A stretch of DNA of 64,000 bases from Candidatus Altimarinota bacterium (GTDB lineage: Bacteria; Patescibacteriota; Gracilibacteria; BD1-5; UBA6164), in contig JAQVDN010000001.1 in the NCBI GenBank assembly GCA_028698305.1, forward strand, positions 310,001-374,000, in the 5' to 3' direction. A program made the position numbers and the translations under genes. The number at the start of each line of letters is the position of its first letter. Positions within the stretch are counted from its first letter, which is position 1. Shown in pieces: positions 1 to 11,059 of this stretch. The notes under the pieces are model-generated. The model saw nothing but the letters and a program-made list of their open reading frames with translations. It was not told the DNA's origin and made no database searches.

Positions 1-404
1 GTTCTTACTCATGAATTGTCTATAAATATAGTTTGAGGTCAATTAGTTTTTATATTAAATCATTCTCAATTTATATTATAAGAATTGTCTAGCTCTGAAA
101 TATTAAATAAATAAATTCATTTTTCTATATTTATTTCACCATTGTTTATTATAGAATTTCATTTGTATTCTATTATCTTATCAAATGAATTAATATAATT
201 TATTTTTAGTTTTCAATCAATACTTCAAGAATTAAAAAAAACTTGATCTTCTTTAAATTCTAATGAATAAATTCATTTCTCATTATCTTTATAATAAACT
301 TCTTCAAAACTATTATAATTTTTATTTAAAAATGTTGTAAATATCAACCATAGAAAAATGATAAATGTAAATATTGCTAAAAAAATTTTATTTAATGAAA
401 TCAC
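1..404 (-). CDS. membrane-anchored protein of unknown function (C-terminus beyond window)
   Basis: Open frame in code 25 running off the left edge, so about 134 residues are visible. One N-terminal transmembrane segment (FLAIFTFIIFLWLIF, near residue 15) is followed by a beta-rich, Asn/Ile-rich part with several UGA glycines, as expected of an externally exposed domain. The start is uncertain: no ATG is available, and I chose the GTG that precedes the membrane segment. It lies 63 bp downstream of the phospholipase-D-like gene in the same frame and direction and is probably co-transcribed. I do not recognise a family; a FecR-like beta domain is possible but not demonstrated. Confidence 0.6.
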
Positions 405-467
405 TTTTTTTACATTAAAATATATTAATTTTATTATATATATTTTAGCTTTTTGTAAAGCTTTTTC

Positions 468-1514
468 TTATTTAAAATCGGTTTTAAATCTATCTAAAAA
501 ATCTATAATTATTTGTTTATCATTTGTCAATATTCATAATTCTCTATTTTTATCAAGTGAATAATTAGAAAAGTTTACACTTCATATAAATATTGTTTCA
601 TTATCAATCAATATTGCCTTAGAATGCATTTTATATTTAGGTAATTTTTTTATTTCTATTCATTTATTTTGTAAATTTTTAGTTGTTTCATTATTTATAG
701 CTGTTTCATCAATAATTATTTGTATTTTTAAATTATCTTTTTCTTTTAATTTTAATAATTTTTGATTCATTTCTTCATCATTAAGATATTGCATATATAT
801 CTTTATTTCATTTTTTGCATTTTCAAATAATTTTTCTATTTTAATTCTTGAATTGTTTGGTGATATTACTATGTTTTCATTTTCTACATAATTTTTTATT
901 CAATTAAAATCATAATCAAAGATTTTTAAAAAATCAAGAAGTATTTTTTTATCTTTAATAAATACAAAAAAATCTCTATTTTGTGTAAAAGTAGAATATG
1001 TTAGATTTCAAGTTGATAATATAATTTCATCATCAATTATAATCATCTTACTATGATTTAATGAATAATTTTTCGTATTTGACCACACAACTTCTATAGT
1101 ATTTTTTTTGAGTTCATTATATGTTTTATCATTTATACTGTAAGCCATATAAGGATCTTTTTCTAGTATAACTTTTACATCTATTCATCTTTTTTTTGCT
1201 TTTATTAAAGCTGTTTTTATCCTATTTTCTGTAAACATATAAACTTCTATATATATTTTTTCTTTAGAATTTTCTATTTTTTTAACTATTTCATCTAGTA
1301 AATCTTTGTTTGGAGTATGTCTTAGGCTTATATTTTTTATTTCTTTAATATTTTTTATATCAAAGTTTTTAAGTATATTTTTATTATTTTCATAATTTTT
1401 TGTATTTTCTATTTTTTGTTTATGAAAATCATAATATTCTCAAAAATTAAATACTGAAAATATTATAAAAAATATAATTATTATAATAGAACTTATAATT
1501 TTTTCTTTTTTCAT
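468..1514 (-). CDS. phospholipase D-like (HKD) membrane protein
   Basis: 348 residues. An N-terminal membrane anchor is followed by two HxKxxxxD catalytic motifs: HSKMIIIDD near the middle, followed by a glycine-asparagine pair, and HSKAILIDN near the C-terminus, followed by GSVNFS. Two HKD motifs in one chain define the PLD superfamily, as in cardiolipin synthases, phosphatidyltransferases and some nucleases. The length and single anchor fit a minimal cardiolipin-synthase-like or PLD-nuclease-like enzyme; substrate cannot be told. The active face would be extracytosolic if the anchor is a signal-anchor. It follows dnaJ but is separated from it by a strong hairpin. Confidence 0.85.
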
Positions 1515-1540
1515 TTTTTAAAATGTTATTTTTAAAATTA

Positions 1541-1572
1541 AAACTCCTAAAAATCATTTTAGGAGTTTTTTT
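1541..1572 (-). terminator. hairpin terminator after dnaJ
   Basis: Inverted repeat AACTCCTAAAA / TTTTAGGAGTT with T-rich flanks, between the dnaJ stop and the PLD-like start. It should limit dnaJ read-through into the downstream gene. Confidence 0.75.
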
Positions 1573-1574
1573 AT

Positions 1575-2672
1575 TTAACCAAATATTTTTTCAAATACTC
1601 ATCATTTATTTACATCTACTTTTCTTTCTTTTGCTATTTCTTCAAATAATTCTCTTTCTTTTTTACTTAATTTTTTAGGAGTTTTTACAAATATATTTAT
1701 GTATAAATCTCATTTTCTATCATTATCTATATATTTAACTCAATCTCAAGAAATCTTTATTATATTTCCACTTTCATTTCCAGCTTTTATATCAATTTTT
1801 CTTTTTCAAATAATGGGTATATTAATTTCTTTTGTGGCTCATAAAACTGCTTCTACTATATCTATTTCTAAATCATAATTTAAATCAACTCATTCTCTTT
1901 TTAATCATTTTTCTTCTTGTGAAACCCTAAATTTTATATACAAATCCCCAGATTTATTTGTTCAAACTCAATGATTTCATTCACCAGTCATTTTTATAAT
2001 CATACCATCATCAATTCAAGCAGGTATATCAATATCAATTTCTTTTTTTATAAATTTTCTTTTTTCTCAATTACATTCATTACATATTTTTTCAAAAATT
2101 TCTCAACTTCAATTACATTCATCACATGTTACAGTTTGTTGAATCATTCAAAACATACTTTGAGTTGTATGTGTGACTTGTCATCTACCATTACATTTTG
2201 AACATGTTTTTTTCCCACTTCATCATTCTCAATGACAATTATCACATGTTTCTTTTTTATTAAAACTTATTTTTTGTTTTCATCAGTATATACTTGTTTT
2301 TAAGTCTATTTCTAAGTTGTATTCTAAATCTTCTCATGAAAAACTAGTTTTTCTTTTTTTTGTAGATCAAGAAAATCCTCATCCAAAAAATGATTCAAAT
2401 ATATCTCATAAATCCACATCTACTCAAGAAAATCCTCATCAACCAAAAGGGTTTCATCTAGGATTTTCATCTCAAAACATATCATAATTTTTCCTTTTTG
2501 AGTCATCACTTAGTATCTCATAAGCTTTATTTATTTGTTTGAATCTTTCTTCAGCTTCTTTATTTCAAGCATTTCTATCAGGGTGATATTGCATAGCAAG
2601 TTTTCTATATGCTTTTTTTATTTCTTCTTTGCTATAATTTTTTTCAACTCATAAAACACTATATAAATCCAT
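1575..2672 (-). CDS. dnaJ: chaperone protein DnaJ
   Basis: 365 residues, normal length for type I DnaJ. J-domain at residues 1-65 with the HPD motif (residues 30-32) that stimulates DnaK ATPase. Then a Gly/Phe-rich linker whose glycines are nearly all UGA. The zinc-binding region carries four Cys-rich repeats (CDNCHGEG, CSKCNGRG, CDECNGSG and the less regular CNECNGEK), and the two C-terminal substrate-binding beta domains follow. It acts in the cytosol, handing unfolded clients to DnaK. dnaK and grpE are not in this window. Upstream lies 117 bp of AT-rich DNA before ssb. Confidence 0.97.
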
Positions 2673-2789
2673 TTTTTAAAATTATCTGTTAAAAATATAA
2701 ACTATATTATAAAAAAAAATATAAAAGTAAAGTTTAAAAAATCCTTACAAATAGTCTACAAAAGGCAATTTATAAAGATTTATTATTTT

Positions 2790-3233
2790 TTAGAAAGGTA
2801 TATCTTCTATAGATATTTCTTCTTCTTGTTTTGGAGAAGATTTTCTAATAGCAGGAGAATTATTTTCATTATTCTCAAAATTATTATTTTCATTATTTGA
2901 TTCAGACTTTCAGTCAAGCATTATCATGTTTTCTCAAACTATTTCAGTTTTATATCTTTTAGTTCAATCTTGAGCTTCCCAAGATCTAGTTTGTAATCTA
3001 CCTTCAATAAATACTCTTCTTCATTTTCCACAGTATTGCATAGCAATTTCTGCCAATTTTCACCATAAAACTATATTGTGAAATTCTACTTGTTCTTGTT
3101 TATTTCAACTAGAATCAGTCCAATTTCTATTAGTAGCAAGAGAAAAACTTAAAACATTTTGTCCATTTGGTGTTTGCTTTAATTCTAAATCTTGTGTAAT
3201 TCTACCAATAACTTGTGCTTTGTTTAAATCCAT
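2790..3233 (-). CDS. ssb: single-stranded DNA-binding protein
   Basis: 147 residues. The OB-fold covers residues 1-110 (MDLNKAQVIGRITQDLELK, then SFSLATNRNW and a beta-barrel core), followed by an Asn/Glu-rich linker. The acidic tip ends in EDIPF, the conserved C-terminal peptide that docks DNA-repair and replication partners. It coats single-stranded DNA in replication, recombination and repair. It is transcribed alone or as the promoter-proximal gene before dnaJ. Confidence 0.96.
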
Positions 3234-3487
3234 AGGTCAATGCTTATAAAATAAATTTTAGAATTTTTATAAATTCTTTTTTTATTATATATATGTTTAA
3301 AAATAAATCAAGAGAAAATATATAATATGTATATAAAATGTATATTTAAAGCATAAATTATATAAGAATACTCATCATAAAAAATATAAAAGTCAAGTTA
3401 AAAAATGAAATATATATAGTTTGTTTTTTGCCTACTATTTTAAATTATGTTAATATTTACTAAATAACTATTTGTTAAAAAATACAT

Positions 3488-6400
3488 ATGTTTAAAAAGA
3501 TATTTATTATATTTACAACTTTTTTTATACTAAGTCTTAATTCAGACTTGGTTTATTCTGCTGAAACAAGTGAACAAAATTATACTACTTTATGAGTTGT
3601 TGATTTTAAAACTTTTAATGAGTATAGATATAAGATTACAGATCAATACCTTGATTTGAGAAATAAATTTGAGGTTGAATGAAAGATTGATCAATATATT
3701 TCTGCTAGAATTTTAATGTATGCAAAAGAAGGTATGAATTATTTACCAGATAGTTTATCAAATAAAAATTATTATAATTATTTGAAAACATCTGTTGAAA
3801 AAGGGATTAAATATCCTGAAAATTCTTCATTTTTTGAAGAGATAGCAACTTCAATAGAAAATTTTTTAGAAAAAACTACTATTCAAAAGGTAACTGGTAA
3901 TGTTGAAGCATTTCCATCATCTTGAAATGCTCCATTAACAGTAACATTAAGATGAAATGTAAAAGATCCAACTTGAACAAAACTTGAAAATTATAATTTT
4001 ACTTGGTGGATAAATGAAAAAGGTAAGAGAAAAATTATTGGAAATAAGATTTCTTTGACATATGTATTTAAAGAAGAATGAAATTATTCTGTTTTTTTAG
4101 ATGTAACTTCAAATCATAAAAATTCACTATGATATAATGATGTATTGCCTTTTTCTTCTAGAGCAGATATTGTTGTAAAAGAAAAAATAGCTTCCTTAAT
4201 TTTAAAAGTTAATAATGAAAGTTTAGGACAACAAGAAGAATTAAAATTTTTACCAGATATTGCTAGATATTGATTACTTTTTGATGCTACAAGTTCTACA
4301 CCAACTTCATGAGCTAAATTTACAAAAACAGAATGGGATTTTTGAAATTGAGTTATAAGAGTAAATGATGGAGCTCCTTATACAGAAAGAGTTGTTTATT
4401 GAAAAGAATGAGAATTTACTGTTAAATTAAAACTTACTACAAATGAGAATAAAACAGTTGAAAGAAAATTTATTATAAAAATACATAATCCAATAGCTAC
4501 AATTAGGTCAACAAGTGAAGAATGATATCTATGAGATAAATTTACTTTTACTGCAAATCCAACATGAAGCAATAATAACCTGAGTTATTCTTGGAAAATT
4601 ATAGATATAAAAAATGATAAGGAAATATTAAATAAGAATTCATCTACATTTACATATAGTTTTCCTGAAAAATGAAAATATAATGTTCAATTATATGTAA
4701 CTGATGCATCTTGAGATGTAGATTTAGATTATAAGATTATACATATAAATTCAAGAGCACCAGAAGCAAAATTTACCTATAATATATCTTTTCCAAATAA
4801 ACCAAATACTGTTTTTTTAGATGCTAGTTCTTCTTTTGATGCAGATTTTAGTGATGATTGAAAATTAAAATTTTCTTGGATTATAAATGGGGAAAGAGTA
4901 AATCTTGATAACTCTAATTTTAATTGATCAAATTGATATTATACTTTTTCTTCTGTTGGAGATCAATCTGTTGCTTTGGAAGTAACTGATCCAGACGACA
5001 TTACATCAACAAAAACAGATAAAATTAAAATTAATTCTATATTATCTGTTGAATTCTTTGCTTTTCCTAGAGTTGTACAAAGAGAAAAAACTATAAGATT
5101 TGTTGCAGATTCAGTAGAAGCCAATTTTTATGAGTGGGATTTTGGAGATGGAATTAAAGAAGGTTGAAAAGATGATAATATATCTCATATATATAAAAAA
5201 GCTTGAGTTTATAATGTTAGATTAAAAGTTATTGATAAGGATGACAATTCAAATAATTTTTCAAAAAATGTTTACATTTGAGATACAGATAGTCCATATT
5301 CATATATAAATATACAAGATAGTAAATTGAATGAAGTGTCTTATGAAGATTGAGTTTGTAATTGAGAAGGTGCATATATTTTAAATAGGGTAGATACATT
5401 TTCATTCTCATGAGATGAGAGTATTGATGTAACATGAGATAATAGTTGATTGACTTATTCATGGAAAGTATGAAATTCTCTTTATAATACACAAAATTTT
5501 ACTAGAAAATTTGATGAATTAGGTTGTAGTAAAGTTAAATTAACTGTTAAAAGTAATAAAAATTGAAAGGAGTCATCAAAAGAAGTAAATGTAAAAGTTG
5601 AAAATATAAAACCTACTATATCGAGTTTGGATGTCAGAGTAAAAGATAGCGAATCAGATCCAGTTTTGGTTACATTAACAGCAATTTGAGCAAAAGATTT
5701 AGATTGAGTTATACAATCATATTTATGGTATTATTATACAGATATTGATCCTGAACCTCAAGATTTTAGAGCTACAAAAAATGAAACAACAACTTTTGTT
5801 TTACCAAAAGTAACTTGAAATTATTATTTTGTAGTAGTAATGAAAGATAATAATGAAGCAAGAGCAAATTCAGAAGAAATAAATGGTTCAAAATATTTTA
5901 TAACATTGACAGGTGATAATGTAAATACACCAATTGTTGATTTAAATGTAAATAATAATTCTGTTTCTATTTGAGATGAAATATTTTTTACTGCAAATGT
6001 TCAAAATATTTTATGACAAAATCTAAATACAAAAGTTTCATTTTCTTGGGATTTTGATGGTGATTGATTTTATGATAAAGAAACTACAACTAATACTACA
6101 AGTCATAAATATGAAAGTTCATGAGAAAAATTTGCAAAAGTAAAAGTTAAATATAAATGATTTTCAAATACAAAAACTGTTACCATAAATGTTGCAAATA
6201 TTTTAAAACCAGATTTTGATTATGTATCTATATGAAATGATTATATATTTTTTGATAATAGTTTAGGTAATGCTAAGGATTATTTATGGGATATGTGAGA
6301 TGGAAATAAGATAACAAAATCTTCTTTTACATACACATATAATGATTGAAAATCAACTCATTTAGTTACATTAAAAATTTCTGAATGAAATAAAACTAGA

Positions 6401-8446
6401 GAAATAACAAAAAAAGTTGTTAAAAATTTATCAAATTTTATTAAAGCAAAAAAATCATGATTAATAGTATTTTCAAATCATGAGATTGATGAAAATGATT
6501 CTATAATTATTGAGGATAAAACAAAGAAATTATATTTTTATTTAGGAGCAAATAGTTGAGATATATATAATTATGTTGCTGACTTTGATATAAATATAGA
6601 TTCTGATTTAAATTGATGAAATGATGATGATGAAGATAATAAATTTCAAGATAGTTATTTATCTAAAAACTCAATATTAGTTGATTTAAATGATTCAAAA
6701 GAACAAATTGTTAGACTTTATACTAAAGATATTAGTTGAAAAATATTGTCTTCTAAAGATATAAAGGTTGTAAAAAATTATATAGAAGAAAATATAGATG
6801 TAAATTCTATAATTTTTGAGGGAGTTTCTGATTCTATAAAGTTTAAATTAGAAAAAATAAAATTAGAAGTTTCTAATTTTCCAAAAGAGCATAAATTAAA
6901 ATGATTAATGTATGTTCAAAGATTGAAAGAAGAATGGAATGATGATAGAGAGAAAACAAATATAATAATAGAATTTGAATCATTTATTGATCAAATTGAA
7001 ATCGCAAAAGGTAAAGAGTTAATTGATTTACTTGAATCATTATTAATAGAATGAGAAAATGATAAATCAGAAAAAACAATAGCTTTTAATGCTCTTAAAA
7101 ATCTTATTCCTACAAATATTGCTTGTATTGAAAAAACAGCAACTGAATTGAAAGATTGATTAACTTGTTATGATTTGCTTGTTTTAAAATTGGAAGTAAT
7201 TTGAGAAAATTCAAATATAGATGAAAATAGAGAATTATGAAAAATTATTCTTGAAAATATTGCAGCAAATGAAGAAATGACAGTAAAACAAAAAACTGAT
7301 TTTAAAGCAATATTAAATACATTTGTATATTGAAGTGTTGCAAATATACCAACAGAAGAAAAGGAAGATATAATAAGTGAAGATACTGTAAAACAAGGAT
7401 CAAATTGAATTATAAATATTTTATCATTTATCATAAAGATATTTTGAATAATAATACTAATATTTTCTTGAATAATAATCTTATTTTTTATTTATTATAA
7501 ATTAGTAAATAAAGATAAAAATATTTGATTTTCAGATTTTATTGCAAATAGGACTTTTCAAAGAAATCAAAATGTAATAAATACCCAAGAAGAAGATGTA
7601 CTTTCTTTTGAAAAAGAAGATATATTTAAAAAAGAAGAAGATGATCTTAATTTTTATCAAGATAATATTTCTAATATTGATAAACCTTTATTAAAAGATG
7701 AAGATCCAGTTACAGAAGTAATAAAAGAAGAAAAAAATATTGAAAATAAAGTAGAAAAAAAGGTGGAAGAAAAACAAGAAGATAATAATGAAGATAAGAA
7801 AAGTGAGATACCAGATTGGTTAAAATGAAGTTTTAGTGAAGATCCAGTTACAGAAGTAATAAAAGAAGAAAATAATATTGAAAATAAGATAGAGAACAAG
7901 GTAGAAGAAAAACAAGAAGATAATAATGAAGATAAGAAAAGTGAGATACCAGATTGGTTAAAATGAAGTTTTAGTGAAGATCCAGTTACAGAAGTAGTAA
8001 AGGAAGAAAAAAATACTGAAAATAAGGTAGAGGAACAAGAAACTGATATACCAAAGCTAGAAACTAAAGAAGAATTGGATGAATTTACTAAGATTGATTT
8101 AGAAGATGATACTTCAAAATTTAATAAAGACAATTTACCAGATTGGTTAAAATGAAGTTTTGAGGATGATACTGATTTATCAAAAAAGGATCCTATAAAA
8201 GAAGATAAGAAAGAAGATTTTATTGATACACTTATTCAAAATAATAATAGTGAAGAAGTTGAAAATGATTTTGAAAAAGACAATGTTAAAATAAAAAAGA
8301 AATCTCCTAGTAAAAAAATATCTTCAAATAAAAAAGATAATAAAAATTTAGTTAATGATGAAACTAATTTAAATACATGAGATAGTGAATTATGGGATGA
8401 TTGAATGAAAGTTCCAGATTGGCTTAAAACAGACGATGATAAATAA
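3488..8446 (+). CDS. giant PKD-domain surface protein with cytosolic PDWLK repeat tail
   Basis: 1,652 residues. A signal peptide (about residues 1-24) is followed by some 1,250 residues of beta-sandwich repeats. PKD-type signatures are visible, for example YEWDFGDG near nt 5130 and SWDFDGDG near nt 6045. An alpha-helical stretch precedes one transmembrane segment at about residues 1309-1338 (IIILIFSGIIILFFIYY). The remaining 310 residues are an acidic Lys/Glu-rich tail, predicted cytosolic, with near-identical 46-residue repeats and four copies of PDWLK. Large PKD proteins usually serve adhesion or extracellular scaffolding; in an episymbiotic lineage host attachment is an attractive but unproven role. 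The downstream gene encodes signal peptidase I. Confidence 0.85.
7703..8040 (+). repeat. 138-bp in-frame tandem repeat (46 residues)
   Basis: Units begin at 7703 and 7841 with a partial third at 7979, exactly 138 bp apart and almost identical. Each unit encodes a DPVTEV(I/V)KEE start, an acidic spacer and SEIPDWLKGSFSE. Further PDWLK copies occur at about 8138 and 8414 outside the tandem array. Confidence 0.95.
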
Positions 8447-8475
8447 TAAAAAGTACCAAAAGGTACTTTTTATTG
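8447..8475 (+). terminator. hairpin terminator after the PKD gene
   Basis: AAAAAGTACC / GGTACTTTTT with a four-base loop, ending in a T-run, directly after the TAA stop. Confidence 0.85.
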
Positions 8476-8529
8476 ATTTTATTTTAAAAAACATATAATG
8501 TGTTTATTAAATAATTAAATAATAAATTA

Positions 8530-9255
8530 ATGATTTTAAGATTTTGGAAAAAACAAGTTAAGGATGATAATTTAAATATTGAAAATAATGAAAATAATGA
8601 AGAATCCCAACATTCAGAAATATTGGATTTTTTTAAAGATTTAATAATTATTGTTATAATTGTTGTTGTTGTTAGAAGTTATATAGCTATGCCATTTCAA
8701 ATAAGTTGACAATCGATGTATTCATCTTATTATGATAGAGAATTTATAATAGTTGATAGGATTTCTTATATATTGTGAAAACCTGAAAGATGAGATGTTA
8801 TCGTTTTTAAACCATATGTTAACGATGCGAAAAAATATTTTTTAAAAAGAATAATTTGAGTTCCATGAGATATATTAAAGATAGAAGATGGAAATGTTTT
8901 TATAAAAAAATCAATTAATGATGATTTTGTTAAATTGAATGAAGATTATTTAAATAGTGAAAATAATTGATATACTTTTGTTTGAATAAATAAAGATACA
9001 AAAATATATTCTTTATGAGAAGATCAATATTTTGTTATGTGAGATAATAGAAATCATTCAACAGATTCAAGAGAGTGTTTTTCTAATTGTGTTTGAAGAA
9101 GTGAATTTATAACAAAAAATGATATGATTTGAAAGGTATTTTTGGATCTAGGTTATTTTAATTTTAAAAAGATTTGATTTATACAACCAGAACTTGGTAT
9201 AGATACTACACCTAGATTTTTTTCATCTCCATCTACATTTAATCATGATTTATAA
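8530..9255 (+). CDS. lepB: signal peptidase I
   Basis: 241 residues. An acidic N-terminal cytosolic segment is followed by a transmembrane helix (LIIIVIIVVVV, about residues 38-49) and the S26 peptidase domain. The nucleophile is Ser62 in ISGQSM; the general base Lys106 is in YFLKRIIGVPGD. The GDNRNHSTDSR box near the C-terminus is the conserved region E. It removes signal peptides at the outer face of the membrane. The usual SMxPT after the serine reads SMYSS here, so the proline is missing. truB starts 2 bp after the stop. Confidence 0.93.
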
Positions 9256-9257
9256 TT

Positions 9258-10121
9258 ATGTTTTATTTGATTGATAAACCATTAAATTACACTAGTTTTG
9301 ATGTTCTTAGAGTACTTAGAAAAAAACTAAATATAAAAAAGATGTGACATACTGGTACATTGGACCCTCTGGCAACAGGAGGTCTTTTAATTGCCATTTG
9401 AAATTATACTAAACTTATTCCATATTTTGAAAAAGATATAAAAGAGTATATTTTTGAAGTAAATTTTGATTGAGTTTCTGAAAGTTATGATTTATGAACA
9501 CAAGTAAATTATATTACTGATTTTGAAAAAAATATTGCCAAACAAAATATAACATCTCAAAAAATAAATAATATTTTGATTAGAAAATTTACATGACAAA
9601 TTGAACAAATTCCTCCAAAATATAGTGCATTAAAGATAGATGGGAAAAAAGCTATAGATATGATTATAAAATGAAATAGTGATTTTGAAATGAAAAAAAG
9701 AACTTGCTTTATATATGAGATTGAACTTTTATCATTTTCTTATCCAACAGCTAAAATTAGAGCAAAAGTAAGTGCTTGAACATATATTAGAACAATTGCA
9801 TTTGATTTATGAAATATATTGTGAACTGGATGATATGTAATAAATCTGAGAAGAACCAAGATATGAAATTTAGATTTATCATATTCTCAAAAACTTGAAG
9901 ATTTTGAGAAAAATAATTTTCTTGATTTAAAAACACTTTTTAAAAATAATAATTTTATAGAATTGGATTTAGATTCTATAAAAGAACTTGATTTATGAAG
10001 AAAAATAATATCTAAGACAACACATAATATATGAGAAGAATTATTTATTTTTGATTGAAAAAATGTTACTAATATAGTAGTTTATGATTGAGTTTTTCTC
10101 ATACCAAAGAGAAAAATATAG
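9258..10121 (+). CDS. truB: tRNA pseudouridine-55 synthase
   Basis: 287 residues. The catalytic motif HTGTLDPLATG contains the nucleophilic Asp36; the IPPKYSALKIDGKKA and SAGTYIRTIAFDLG segments are also typical of TruB. It makes pseudouridine 55 in the T-loop of tRNAs. It begins 2 bp after the signal peptidase stop and is followed within 80 bp by tRNA-Lys, itself a TruB substrate. A PUA domain is not evident in the C-terminal 60 residues. Confidence 0.95.
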
Positions 10122-10197
10122 TGTCTCTAAAAAAAGTCAAAAAAAGATTTGCATTTAGTGTTTTTTTTTATACAATACACTAGCTTTTAGAGGTAAT

Positions 10198-10273
10198 GGG
10201 TTATTAGCTCAGTAGGTAGAGCAGCGCCCTTTTAAGGCGAAGGTCTTGGGTTCGAGCCCCGAATGACCCACCA
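10198..10273 (+). tRNA. tRNA-Lys (anticodon TTT)
   Basis: 76 nt including encoded CCA. Acceptor GGGTTAT pairs with ATGACCC, the D stem is GCTC/GAGC, the anticodon loop is CTTTTAA (anticodon TTT) and the T arm carries TTCGAGC. The outermost anticodon-stem pair is a G-A mismatch. Confidence 0.95.
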
Positions 10274-10294
10274 TTTGAATTTTGAAAGCATTAA

Positions 10295-10327
10295 GTCGTC
10301 AGTTTTATTGAAACTGATGGCTTTTTT
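10295..10327 (+). terminator. terminator after tRNA-Lys
   Basis: Imperfect hairpin GTCGTCAGTTT / AAACTGATGGC followed by seven T. About 240 bp of very AT-rich DNA with several AATTGTAA/AATTGTTA-like words follow before the next gene; I see no ORF there, only a weak candidate promoter shortly before 10571. Confidence 0.8.
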
Positions 10328-10570
10328 TGTTGTTTTTAAGATTATTTCATCAATATTATTTTTTATAATTTTAAAACAAGGTACAATTTCTATTTTTACA
10401 CTTGTATAATAAATTGTAAATAGATGGTTTGAAATGTTATAAATTGTTATAAAAAAAGTAAACAATTGTAAATAAAAAATTGTTAATAAATGTTTATATT
10501 TTAGTGCTTATTGTTTTTTTGTAAGTTTTATGTAAAATATAAATAATTTTAAATTTATTAGTAAATAAAA

Positions 10571-11059
10571 ATGAATTGGTATGAAAAAGAAATAAAGAAG
10601 TATTCTGTTGATATGAATACTAAAATATATGCTTGAATAATTATAGCATTGTCTTTTTCTGTTTATTTTTATTTTACTAGATGAATTTATCAATGGGAGA
10701 GTATTGAAATAATACCATTTGTTCCTTGGATATGATGATTAATAAGTGCTTTAACTTATCTTACAATTTGAAAATTGTTTTATAAATCAAAAGTAATTTA
10801 TATGCCTTTATATTTTATTTTTGTGGTTTTATTAAATGATAAGAGAACTTATAAAAAGATAAAAAAAGTAATATGGTTAATATTGTGATTGTTAATGTAT
10901 TTTTTCTTTTTACCAATAGCTGTATCATTCTTAAATTTTATTATATCAATCTTTTATAATGCAGCACTCTTTTTATTGTATATCGCACCAGTATTCTTTA
11001 TTTCATGAGTTTCAATATTAGGATTAATTTATATAAAAAATAAAAATAAAATATGATAG
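10571..11059 (+). CDS. four-helix membrane protein next to the TPR-PIN gene
   Basis: 162 residues, strongly hydrophobic. About four transmembrane helices can be seen: IYAGIIIALSFSVYFYF, FVPWIGGLISALTYLTI, IWLILGLLMYFFFLPIA and LLYIAPVFFISGVSILG. No family recognised. Its last 7 bp overlap the start of the 1,236-residue TPR/PIN-like gene, which implies translational coupling and a shared role. A membrane effector or anchor of that system is a reasonable guess, not a demonstrated function. Confidence 0.8.

Noticed and set aside
1971-2201. 76-codon plus-strand ORF
   Set aside because: Antisense to the DnaJ zinc-finger region, where glycine-rich code produces long stop-free shadows.
7703-8040. 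Possible CRISPR-like array
   Set aside because: The 138-bp units are adjacent, in frame and coding; there are no spacers.
7657-8133. 158-codon Ser/Phe-rich minus-strand ORF
   Set aside because: Antisense shadow of the acidic repeat tail of the PKD protein; its repeats only mirror the 138-bp units.
10232-10465. 77-codon minus-strand ORF over tRNA-Lys
   Set aside because: Its start region is the reverse complement of the tRNA, and the rest is low-complexity AT-rich DNA without a conserved pattern.
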